Assembly (NCBI GenBank): GCA_014804615.1
Contig: JAAUZL010000025.1
Location: forward strand, 27,754-72,943
DNA length: 45,190 nt
Reading direction: 5' to 3'
Source: Lachnospiraceae bacterium
Lineage (GTDB): Bacteria > Bacillota > Clostridia > Lachnospirales > Lachnospiraceae
The notes below the pieces were generated by a model. It was not told where the DNA came from. It saw only the letters and a list, made by a program, of their open reading frames with translations, and did not search any database. Both the position numbers and the translations under genes were made by a program. Each line of letters begins with the position of its first letter. The stretch's first letter is position 1. Positions 19,482 through 28,163 of the stretch are shown in pieces.

Positions 19482-19521
19482 AAAAGACTACTTTATAGTA
19501 CACTACATATAGTAGTCTTTT
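19482..19521. terminator. Hairpin after the MFS gene
   Basis: AAAAGACTACT (19482-19492) pairs perfectly with AGTAGTCTTTT (19511-19521), 11 bp with an 18-nt loop. The run of A on one side and T on the other lets it work as a terminator in either direction. Confidence 0.65.
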
Positions 19522-19816
19522 GGCTGCTTTTTCTATATCTTGGTAGAAAAGAGCAGAATGAGAGAAGCCTACTGATCGTAGGAAAATTGAAGCAGACTGA
19601 TGGCAATAGAGAAATAGGATGATCTGGAGGCGGCGACGGAGGCGTTTCTCGGTGTGAAAGAAAAGAAGCTGATTTTATCAGTAAGGGTGGATTCACGGAG
19701 GCGGTACGGAGGAGAACGGGGGAAGAGTGCGAAATTGCTTGAAAATATCAGATAGGACTCTGTGTGGCGAATAGAGTGTAATTGAGCGAAAAAAAGACCA
19801 CAGACCGTTCTGTTTG

Positions 19817-19845
19817 TTGTGTTTATGCTCTAGGTAGATTATAAT
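19817..19845 (+). promoter_or_regulatory. Candidate promoter of the vsr/DISARM region
   Basis: TTGTGT (19817-19822) and a consensus TATAAT (19840-19845) are 17 nt apart. Transcription would start near 19852 and leave a leader of about 190 nt before the vsr ATG at 20040. Confidence 0.6.
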
Positions 19846-20039
19846 ATTTTAAAGACTAACAATATACCCTGTTTTATAATGAAAGGTGATAAGGTCAAAA
19901 TAAAATTATATTTAATATCCTGATACAGTGTTGTGTTTTAATAAAGAAAGTTTAAAAAATGAAATTTTTATAAATAGTATTTGAATTAGGAAAAGAAAGC
20001 TAAAAGTTCGTGGTGCTATAGATAATTGTAGGGGGAAAG

Positions 20040-20453
20040 ATGGACAGACATACTCCGGAGCAACGACGTAAAAATATGCAAGCAGTTAAAGCAACAGATT
20101 CAGAGATTGAATTGATTCTTCGAAAAGAATTATGGCGTCGAGGGATCCGTTATAGAAAAAATGTAAAATCAATCATAGGAAAACCAGACATTGCATTTAT
20201 TGGGAAAAAAGTTGCAATATTTTGTGATAGTGAATTTTGGCATGGATATAATTGGGATATGTCTAAAAATAAGATTAAATCTAATAGGGATTTTTGGATT
20301 CCGAAAATAGAGAGAAACATTCAGAGAGATATAGAAGTAAATAATGCGCTGGAGGCTTTAGGATGGAAAGTTTTACGATTTTGGGGGAATGAGATTAAAT
20401 ATAGCTGTTCAAAGTGTGCAGATTGTATTGAAGAAACGTTAAAAAATAGATGA
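20040..20453 (+). CDS. vsr: Very short patch repair endonuclease (Vsr)
   Basis: A 137-residue Vsr-family endonuclease that nicks beside T:G mismatches created when 5-methylcytosine deaminates. The family pattern is visible: HTPEQRRKNMQAVKATDSEIELILRKELWRRG, then GKPDIAFIGKKVAIFCDSEFWHG (catalytic Asp in KPD and the FxxGxFWHG strand) and FWIPKIERNIQRD with WKVLRFWGNEI. GGGGGA precedes ATG 20040. One deviation is CDSEFWHG, where most relatives have VDGCFWHG. The 5-cytosine methyltransferase gene next to it is the expected partner. Confidence 0.95.
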   Translation: MDRHTPEQRRKNMQAVKATDSEIELILRKELWRRGIRYRKNVKSIIGKPDIAFIGKKVAIFCDSEFWHGYNWDMSKNKIKSNRDFWIPKIERNIQRDIEVNNALEALGWKVLRFWGNEIKYSCSKCADCIEETLKNR

Positions 20454-20531
20454 CATATTTTTGAAATGGATCAATGATAAATTGTAAATATAATTTGTAT
20501 TGAAATTAGAAGGTAGGGGATAGAGGGATAA

Positions 20532-21845
20532 ATGAAATATAAAACAATTGATTTATGTGCGGGGATCGGTGGAATCCGTAAAGGTTTTGAGATAACCGAA
20601 ATGTATGAAAACGTGTTATCGGCAGAGATAGATGAATATGCGGCAAAAACATATGAACATCTATTTAATGATGATCCGAGAAATGATGTAACAAAACGTG
20701 AATTTAAGCAAAAAGTATCGGAAACAGAGTACGATATTTTACTTGCAGGGTTTCCTTGCCAACCTTTTAGCAGAGCTGGAAATATGGAAGGATTCGATGA
20801 TCCGACTCAGGGTACTATCTTTTTTCATATAAAACAAATAATTAAACAAACTCGCCCGAAAGCTATATTTTTAGAAAATGTGCAAAATCTTATATCACAT
20901 CGTGAAGGTGAAACAATTCGTATTATTATAAAAATTTTAGAAAAAGAACTTAACTATAAGGTGATAGGAGTGACGAATGATGGAAATGGCGGATATGGGT
21001 ATTCACAATCTTCATTTGTTCGTAATACTGTGAATTTTGGGTTACCTCAGAACAGACCGCGAGCATACATAATAGCATTTGACAGAGATTTATATGGAGC
21101 TGCACTTGACAAACTTGATAACAAACTGCCTGAAAAACGAGAAGGTGTAGAAATATTTCCTGATGTGAACAGCATTATGGAGCATGAGGCAGATATACAT
21201 TATTATATGTCTGCTTCATATTTAAGTACACTTGAAAAGCATAAAAAAACACAGAAAGAGAAGGGGAATGGCTTTGGATATTGTATTGTGAATGATCCGA
21301 ACAGACAGAGTAATATTGCAAATACTATATTGGCAACAGGAGGATCAGGGAGAGAAAGAAATTTGTTGGTACAGCCGATGCCCGAATTTAATCCGGAGGA
21401 TTCTATCGTCAAACGTAAAAAAGGGGGGATTAACACCCAAAATGTACGAATAATGACACCGACTGAATGGGGAAGATTGCAAGGATTTATAGGATATGCT
21501 TTTATAAATTCGAAAACGGGGATTGATGAATTTTCATTTCCTAAGGGGATGCCTGAAAGTCAGCAGTATAAACAATTTGGTAATGCAGTTTCGATTCCAG
21601 TGGTTGAAGAAATGGCAAGATTTATGATGCAGTGTTTTGTACAATTAAATCAAGAAAAAGAGACAATTGTAAAGTGTGTAGTTCAAAACAGGGGGTATAT
21701 AACGAGAAAAATGATTATGGACATTTTTAAGGTAAATGGGTCTCAGTCAAGTTATATTTTAAAGAAGTTAATACAGAAGAATGTATTGGTTTTGAACTAT
21801 AAAGGACGTAATTCTAAGTATGAGATTTATCCAGAGGAGCAATAA
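20532..21845 (+). CDS. drmMII: DNA (cytosine-5-)-methyltransferase, DISARM DrmMII type
   Basis: Transfers a methyl group from SAM to C5 of cytosine in DNA. Motif I is DLCAGIGGIRKGFE (7-20), motif IV GFPCQPFSRAG with catalytic Cys76, motif VI FLENVQNL (113-120), motif VIII NRPRAYIIAF and motif X QYKQFGNAVSIPVVEEMA. Residues ~375-437 form an extension after motif X that looks like a winged helix (YITRKMIMDIFKVNGSQSS, ending GRNSKYEIYP). In class 2 DISARM the methylase marks host DNA as self. It sits 27 nt before the drmE-like gene and downstream of vsr. As an orphan methylase the motifs would be the same; the DISARM label rests on the neighbours. The recognition site cannot be predicted. Confidence 0.92.
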   Translation: MKYKTIDLCAGIGGIRKGFEITEMYENVLSAEIDEYAAKTYEHLFNDDPRNDVTKREFKQKVSETEYDILLAGFPCQPFSRAGNMEGFDDPTQGTIFFHIKQIIKQTRPKAIFLENVQNLISHREGETIRIIIKILEKELNYKVIGVTNDGNGGYGYSQSSFVRNTVNFGLPQNRPRAYIIAFDRDLYGAALDKLDNKLPEKREGVEIFPDVNSIMEHEADIHYYMSASYLSTLEKHKKTQKEKGNGFGYCIVNDPNRQSNIANTILATGGSGRERNLLVQPMPEFNPEDSIVKRKKGGINTQNVRIMTPTEWGRLQGFIGYAFINSKTGIDEFSFPKGMPESQQYKQFGNAVSIPVVEEMARFMMQCFVQLNQEKETIVKCVVQNRGYITRKMIMDIFKVNGSQSSYILKKLIQKNVLVLNYKGRNSKYEIYPEEQ

Positions 21846-21872
21846 ATTAACAGAAGCGATGTGGGGTTACAT

Positions 21873-24488
21873 ATGAAAAACGCGGTTGAAGTGATGAAAA
21901 TGGCGTTAGAAAAATGCCAAATTTCATTGGGGGATAAAATTTTTTCAGAAGAGGTTTTGATACAGACTTTTTCAGAATTTCTATTCCAAACGATGGGGAA
22001 AAGGAAACATAATGTTGGTTTTATTTTACATTCAGGTTCGGAATGTTTTGATGCGCTATTGGTAACTTATGCTTCCATATTAAATTTGATTTCTAACGAG
22101 ACCAGCAGTACCGACATAATTGAATCTTTAGATCCAGGCGATATTGTTCTGTACGGAGAAAAGAAAAAGGAAAGATTTATTTTTGACGGCATTATTGACG
22201 GATCAAAAATTGACAATTCGAGGAAAGGGAAAAAGTATATACAGCTTCGACAAAAAGGAAACAATTTAAAATATATTTCTATGGGACAAGGAAGATTTAT
22301 TGAGCCATATAACGGAATTTCTCATAGATTGGACGGAAGAGGAATTCGTCGAAACACAGCTATAAGAGATGAGTTTTATATTGATGTTTTAGGTTTTGAT
22401 AAAAGTGAGATTCCTAGTGTAATCGATACCTCTACTGTTTTGATTATACAAAGGGAAAGAGCTGAAAATATAATTAAAGGAATTGAAATTTGCTTTTCGG
22501 GGAAAAAAATTAAGCTGTTGGATTTAATTACTGCTTCATATTTTACGGAAGAGGATGAATATTCTCTTGGGAGAAACGCAGGTAAAAGTGAACCCATTTT
22601 AAAAATTTGTTCAAGAATGTCTGTAGCGAGAAATCTCATTTTTACCAGAGAAGGGAATCGACATATCGGAGTTATTGTATCTGGTGAGGAGATAATTTCA
22701 AGGGGGAGATTTGAACTTCCTGAATTTATTAATCGAAAATCACTTCAATATGTTTATGTTTGTGAGAAGATAGATAATGAGCATATTAGTGAATTGTTTG
22801 AAGTCAACAGTGAAATTGAAGTGTTTGCATGTACTAAAGAATTTTTACGTGCATATTCTTCAACTGAAATTTCAAATAAAAATAGCCTTACAGTTGAACT
22901 GGCAAAGGAAGTAAATATTATTGTTGAAAAAAAGATTCATGCAATAGAATTTGAGGAAAGTCCCATAGATCCACACAGTTATTTTGAGTTTAAAAAGATA
23001 CTTATGCAGTTGAAAAAAGCCGATTATGAATCGGATGAAAAGAATAATTTTATTATACAGGCATATTCATTGATGCGGTTCTTTTTGACGGCCGTTTTTC
23101 CATTAAAAAAGATATCTGATCTAAAAAATGCCGGAATAATTGAAGTGGAGACTCCCGATCGAAAGCTGGTATTTCTTCAGCAATGTGCGGAGGTATTTCC
23201 ACCGTTTTTACAGAGTGATGTAATGAGGGCATTAGATATATTGAATATAGTTAATAAAAAAATGGAAAGCATAAACAGCAAGGAGCGTTGGCTCAGAAAG
23301 TATATATATGAGAATAAGAATAGCAGAATTGCCATTGTAGTACCGAAAGGATATTATATTGCAATTCTAAAAAACGGGTGTATGTTTTCGCCAGCAGTAT
23401 TAAGAAATATTAGTATTTATACTTCTGGAAGATTTGAAAAATCAGAAATATTCGATACGGTAATTGCAGTAGGAGACATTGAGGGGAAAAGCTTTGATGC
23501 ATTTAGCTGTAATGCATCGTTAAATATATTTTCTTTGCTTTATCCAGTTGAACAGAAGTCTTTTCTGTTAAAAAGGAGAAACGCAGAAATCAAAGAGCAA
23601 GTCTATAATGAAAAATTGACGATTGGGAGGGAGAGAATTAATTTTTCAAAACATGTTCTGGTGCAAACGGATGAAAGGATTGAGAATGATGAAGAGCTTG
23701 AAGAATATATTTCTACATTGAATGCATCAATAAATATTCCCAGATGGGTAGAGTTGAATGATAGTATTTTAAGAGATAACGCAACTACAGAGATAGTGGC
23801 AGTGGCAACATTTAGCGATGATTCGATAGCTTTTTTTAGTAAACATTACAGGGCGTATGTACTGGATGAAAATATCGGAGATGTTAAAGAAATAGACGCG
23901 GCAGATTTGTGTGAAGGAGATTCTGTTATATTTACAAAGAATAATAATGATACAAGAGACATTGTTGATTCTATATTAAGACAACTGATTTCGGACGGAA
24001 AACTGGATGAAAAAAAGATTGATCAGTACAGAAAATCTAAGGCATGGAAACAAAATTTGTTTTCCTATTCAGAGCGCAATAATCTTAATATGAATGAGGT
24101 CGCTGAGTCAATGATTAGCATAGGAGTTCCGGTTCAAGCAACAACAGTATTGCACTGGTTGGACGAGGACTCACATATCGTAGGACCACAGAAAGTCGAG
24201 TCGATAAAGGCTATCGGTATACTAACTGGTGACAAGGAGATGGAAGAAAATGCAGAGGTTTATTTTGAAGCGTGCCGCGCAATACGAACTCTGCGAAAAA
24301 GAATATTGAAACAGGTCGGTAAGGCAATAATTAATAAGTTGGTTGGGAAGAAAACGTATACCGGAACGGAAATAGAAATTGTATTTGATAAGATTGATTC
24401 ACTTTCGATGGTATTACAGATTGATAGAATAGTTTTTTCGGAAAGAGTGGTCCCGATAAATATTGCGAATAGACCAATAAATGTATGA
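21873..24488 (+). CDS. drmE: DrmE-like DISARM protein
   Basis: An 871-residue soluble protein of the size and position expected for DrmE, the class 2 DISARM subunit of unclear biochemical role. I see no helicase, nuclease or methylase motif in it. The N-terminal part is basic/hydrophobic with HSGSECFDALLVTYASILNLI; the C-terminal third has an EGDSVIFTKNNNDTRDIVD strand-turn followed by helices. ATG 21873 has GGGG at 21863-21866; the GTG at 21861 is upstream of that site. It lies between the methylase and the DrmA helicase gene, 12 nt before the latter. Identification is by genomic position and length more than by motif. Confidence 0.68.
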   Translation: MKNAVEVMKMALEKCQISLGDKIFSEEVLIQTFSEFLFQTMGKRKHNVGFILHSGSECFDALLVTYASILNLISNETSSTDIIESLDPGDIVLYGEKKKERFIFDGIIDGSKIDNSRKGKKYIQLRQKGNNLKYISMGQGRFIEPYNGISHRLDGRGIRRNTAIRDEFYIDVLGFDKSEIPSVIDTSTVLIIQRERAENIIKGIEICFSGKKIKLLDLITASYFTEEDEYSLGRNAGKSEPILKICSRMSVARNLIFTREGNRHIGVIVSGEEIISRGRFELPEFINRKSLQYVYVCEKIDNEHISELFEVNSEIEVFACTKEFLRAYSSTEISNKNSLTVELAKEVNIIVEKKIHAIEFEESPIDPHSYFEFKKILMQLKKADYESDEKNNFIIQAYSLMRFFLTAVFPLKKISDLKNAGIIEVETPDRKLVFLQQCAEVFPPFLQSDVMRALDILNIVNKKMESINSKERWLRKYIYENKNSRIAIVVPKGYYIAILKNGCMFSPAVLRNISIYTSGRFEKSEIFDTVIAVGDIEGKSFDAFSCNASLNIFSLLYPVEQKSFLLKRRNAEIKEQVYNEKLTIGRERINFSKHVLVQTDERIENDEELEEYISTLNASINIPRWVELNDSILRDNATTEIVAVATFSDDSIAFFSKHYRAYVLDENIGDVKEIDAADLCEGDSVIFTKNNNDTRDIVDSILRQLISDGKLDEKKIDQYRKSKAWKQNLFSYSERNNLNMNEVAESMISIGVPVQATTVLHWLDEDSHIVGPQKVESIKAIGILTGDKEMEENAEVYFEACRAIRTLRKRILKQVGKAIINKLVGKKTYTGTEIEIVFDKIDSLSMVLQIDRIVFSERVVPINIANRPINV

Positions 24489-24500
24489 GGGGAATAACAT

Positions 24501-27500
24501 ATGGTAAACAAAAGCGAAATGATTAAAACAAGGGATGAGTACATTGATTTAATTAAGAGAGAATTATTAGGACCGGGATCGGAAGTCAGTTTACCGGATA
24601 TTGAGCATGAGCTGATTTCTGATTCGCCAAACACAAGATATTCAGTAGGGATTTTATATACCAGAGAGAATAAGATTAATGCTGATAATGATGATGTTGC
24701 CAGAGTTGAGGAGCAAGATGATAAAGTTGTTTTAAGTGAATCCTCAGAAATAGAAATTAATGATCAAGAGGAACCGCCTAAACCTGTGAGAGCAGTAATT
24801 GTACAAGATGAGGATAATTTGGATGAAGAAATAGGACTTGCTGCTCAGAATATGCCGTCCTCTATGGGAATTACTTTTTTAGCTAAGGGAAATAGTGAAA
24901 AAGTTACATGTAAGTTAAATTTTGCTACATACAGGAAGGCATTGGCATCTGATTGCAGAATCCCTGTTTTTTTTGAGGGAATGGAAGAATTCGAACTTCC
25001 GGAGATGTTTAAATCAGTGGTATATTTTGATTTGGAAGAAAAGACCCTTCGGTTAACGAACGGAGGACTTAGAAGAAAAAGAGTTCATGAACTGAAAGAA
25101 TTGGATTTATTGGGTGGAGATGAACATGGAATTATTTCGTTGATGTATAAATTGGCGGATCAATTGGAAAAAGGGTACGTCAGGGAACCGCATAATGTTT
25201 CAATTGAACTTGTTTATGATAACAAAGAGTATATTGATCAAAACAAAGAGATTGACGGAACAAAACTTAAACTAACCTCACTTCGCCGAAGTGTAAAAGA
25301 TGATATATATTCAATTACAATAATGGTGGTGAATGATGATGTACATAAGGCGCAAGCTGATCTATGCATTTATCAGCCCCAATTATCTGTCTTAACAGAA
25401 GATAATTCATTTATCTTAGAAGAATATTCTGGAAATGTAGAATTTAATGCTTTGAATGAAGAAGAGCAGTCATTGGTGTTGCAATACAGAAATAAAAAGG
25501 TGTATGGAACAGGTCTGGGGACATCCGTAGGATGGGATATTGATGAGAACGGTAATGGGAAAATATATAATGATTATTTTCCTGAGGTAGAGGTGCCCTC
25601 CATGGAATTCAAACTTCAAGACGAATATCATGTTCCTAATCAAACTTTATCCATGAAATATTTATCTGATCTGGATAGTGATGCGAATGAAAGTAAAATT
25701 GAAAAGCTTAATTCGTTGGTGAATGCATATGATACTTGGATAGAAGGGATTCAGAAAAAAAGAGATTCACTTGACAAGAAATACCAAAAAATTGCAGACA
25801 AAAATATTGATGGATGTAAATATTCTGCAGAGAGGATGTACCGTGGAATCAAGATTTTACAATCTGACAATATGGCATGGGATGCCTTCCGATTAGCAAA
25901 TAGGGCAATGTTTATGCAAAGGGCACATTTAAGAATACAAGATAAAACATCAAATGTGAATCGATATCCTGATGATGAGGAACTTTCAGCTGTTCTTAAT
26001 TCTATAGATTATAAGAATATAGATAATGTTTTTGAGGATCAATATGCATGGAGACCATTCCAGTTAGCGTTTATATTGTTGAGCATTGAGTCAATAGTTA
26101 AAGATGATTGTATTGACAGGAATATAGTAGATTTAATTTGGTTTCCAACAGGGGGCGGAAAAACGGAGGCATATTTAGGATTAACAGCTTTTACTATTTT
26201 TTACAGAAGATTAGCCCATTTGGAGCAATCTGAGGGAACAACTATTATTATGCGGTATACGCTTAGATTATTAGCAGCACAACAGTTTACGAGAGCTTCA
26301 ACTTTAATATGTGCTTGTGAATTTATTAGAACTGATGCAACAAGCAAGAAACCTAAGTATGGACGATATCAGTTAGGGGATGAAAGGATAAGTATAGGGT
26401 TGTGGATTGGGGGCGATCATACTCCAAATAAAAATGATAAAGCTAAAGAAGAATTAGGATATTTGATGAAAGCAACTGTCACTGATTTAGATTATGTAAA
26501 AGACAGGCATAATAAATTTCAAGTATTGAAATGTCCGTGGTGTGGTACTAAATTAGTTAAGGACAAGAACCAACCCTCCAGTTTGTTCGGATACAGAATG
26601 AAAAATAACCGTCATTTCGAAATATTTTGTCCTCAAGAGAGTTGCTTTTTTAATTCAGAGGGAAGCCTGCCTGTGCAAGTTGTTGATGAAGAACTATATG
26701 ATAATCCACCGACATTATTGTTTGGCACTGTAGATAAATTTGCAATGTTACCGTGGAACCCGAAAATCGGTTTTTTCTTTGCAACAAACTCATCGAACAG
26801 ATCGCCTGAACTTATTATTCAAGATGAGTTACATTTGATTTCGGGTCCGCTGGGGACGATGGTTGGATTATACGAATCCATAGTTGACGCCTTATGTGCG
26901 AATAAGGGAATAAGAACTAAAGTGATAGCTTCTACGGCTACTATTCGGCGGGCAGCAGAGCAATGTGCGGCTCTTTATAATCGAGAAGTTTATCAATTTC
27001 CTCATCCGGGAATTGATGCAGAGGATTCCTTCTTTGCCAGAGAGTCAGTAATTAATTATAAAGAAGGTATATATGGGCGCAAATATGTTGGTCTGATGCC
27101 AGCCGGAAAAACAAAAGCGATGATGGAAGTTAGGTCCATTGCTGCGATGTTGCAAAAGATACATTCAATGGATTTGCCGTATGAAATAAAAGATAAATAC
27201 TGGACACTTACAGTGTACTTTAACAGTTTAAAGGATCTTGGGAAATGTTCGACGTTAGTTAATGATGACGTAAAGGATTTTATTATTAGAATTGCCTATA
27301 GATTAGGTACGAGAGAAGATGCAAGAAAAATTATCAGTGCAGATGAGTTGACAAGCCGAGTTTCAACGACACAACTTAATGAAACACTAGATAAGCTTGA
27401 AAAATTAAGCTATAGTCAGGCTAATTTGGAAAATAAAAGGTATCCCTCTAATGTTTTGTTAGCAACCAATATGATATCTGTTGGCATTGATGTTGCTCGT

Positions 27501-28163
27501 TTGAATGTAATGTTGTTGGTCGGACAGCCTAAATTGACAAGTGAATATATTCAAGCATCCAGTAGAGTGGGGAGAGAGTTCCCGGGAATAGCGTTTGCTA
27601 TGTATGACGGTTCAAAAAGTAGAGATAGGTCCCATTATGAACAATTTAAAGCTTATCATGAATCATTTTATAAGCATGTTGAACCAACGGGGGTAACACC
27701 ATTTTCTGAACCAGCGAGGGAAAGAGCGCTTCATGCTGTTGTAGTTGCTTTGCTCCGACAGTTTAATATCGAATTATTAAAGGAAAACACAGCAGGGAAG
27801 TTTACCAGAAATAAATTTGAAAAAGAGGTTAAAAAGATTACAGAATTTGTTGTTTCCAGAAATAATGATATAATACGCAAAATTAATCCTAAAATGGATA
27901 CAGAAGAATACGAGATTCGTGACGAGATTGACAGTATTCTTGCAACTTGGGAATCCTTGCATAGCAATTATGATGACGATCATTTCTTTTTCGGAGAAAG
28001 GTTCATGGTACGTCATCCCGATAAAAGCGAAGGACGCTTGTTGAAAGCATATAACACCAGCCAAAATGATCCGGCATTTGACACAATGACTTCTATGAGA
28101 AGTGTTGATATTTCAGTAGGGAGTAGTGTGGTGATTTGGGAGGATAAAAATAATGGAAATTAA
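24501..28163 (+). CDS. drmA: DISARM helicase DrmA
   Basis: A 1220-residue superfamily 2 helicase. Walker A is FPTGGGKTEAYL (TGGGKT at 550-555), motif II is DELH at 775-778 (IIQDELHLISGPLGT), and the C-terminal helicase half has TNMISVGIDVARLNVMLL and the arginine-finger motif YIQASSRVGRE (about 1014-1024). A probable zinc site lies between them (CPWC at 678-681, then CPQESC). The ~540-residue N-terminal region precedes the motor. DrmA with DrmB forms the core DNA-engaging complex of DISARM. It ends overlapping drmB by 11 nt, which fits a tight operon. The DELH motif II and the GIDV-x-LN phrase are family-typical. Confidence 0.92.
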   Translation: MVNKSEMIKTRDEYIDLIKRELLGPGSEVSLPDIEHELISDSPNTRYSVGILYTRENKINADNDDVARVEEQDDKVVLSESSEIEINDQEEPPKPVRAVIVQDEDNLDEEIGLAAQNMPSSMGITFLAKGNSEKVTCKLNFATYRKALASDCRIPVFFEGMEEFELPEMFKSVVYFDLEEKTLRLTNGGLRRKRVHELKELDLLGGDEHGIISLMYKLADQLEKGYVREPHNVSIELVYDNKEYIDQNKEIDGTKLKLTSLRRSVKDDIYSITIMVVNDDVHKAQADLCIYQPQLSVLTEDNSFILEEYSGNVEFNALNEEEQSLVLQYRNKKVYGTGLGTSVGWDIDENGNGKIYNDYFPEVEVPSMEFKLQDEYHVPNQTLSMKYLSDLDSDANESKIEKLNSLVNAYDTWIEGIQKKRDSLDKKYQKIADKNIDGCKYSAERMYRGIKILQSDNMAWDAFRLANRAMFMQRAHLRIQDKTSNVNRYPDDEELSAVLNSIDYKNIDNVFEDQYAWRPFQLAFILLSIESIVKDDCIDRNIVDLIWFPTGGGKTEAYLGLTAFTIFYRRLAHLEQSEGTTIIMRYTLRLLAAQQFTRASTLICACEFIRTDATSKKPKYGRYQLGDERISIGLWIGGDHTPNKNDKAKEELGYLMKATVTDLDYVKDRHNKFQVLKCPWCGTKLVKDKNQPSSLFGYRMKNNRHFEIFCPQESCFFNSEGSLPVQVVDEELYDNPPTLLFGTVDKFAMLPWNPKIGFFFATNSSNRSPELIIQDELHLISGPLGTMVGLYESIVDALCANKGIRTKVIASTATIRRAAEQCAALYNREVYQFPHPGIDAEDSFFARESVINYKEGIYGRKYVGLMPAGKTKAMMEVRSIAAMLQKIHSMDLPYEIKDKYWTLTVYFNSLKDLGKCSTLVNDDVKDFIIRIAYRLGTREDARKIISADELTSRVSTTQLNETLDKLEKLSYSQANLENKRYPSNVLLATNMISVGIDVARLNVMLLVGQPKLTSEYIQASSRVGREFPGIAFAMYDGSKSRDRSHYEQFKAYHESFYKHVEPTGVTPFSEPARERALHAVVVALLRQFNIELLKENTAGKFTRNKFEKEVKKITEFVVSRNNDIIRKINPKMDTEEYEIRDEIDSILATWESLHSNYDDDHFFFGERFMVRHPDKSEGRLLKAYNTSQNDPAFDTMTSMRSVDISVGSSVVIWEDKNNGN

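Larger units (their letters stand above)
19423..20039 (+). other. 617-nt gene-free stretch at the left edge of the AT-rich defence region
   Basis: This stretch holds a bidirectional-looking hairpin (19482-19521), a run of 45 open codons without a start at 19618-19755 (reads DDLEAATEAFLGVKEKKL and onward; possibly a decayed gene end), and a promoter at 19817-19845. From about 19800 the composition falls sharply to AT-rich, as in the genes to the right. No tRNA or integrase is seen, and I could not find a convincing attachment repeat. Confidence 0.6.

Noticed and set aside
19618-19755. Small gene of 45 codons
   Set aside because: No start codon or ribosome site in frame, stop directly upstream, and no clear family; mentioned only as a possible remnant.
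20484-20494. Separate promoter before the DISARM methylase (TATAAT at 20489)
   Set aside because: No acceptable -35 box at 16-18 nt; in AT-rich sequence such a match is expected by chance.
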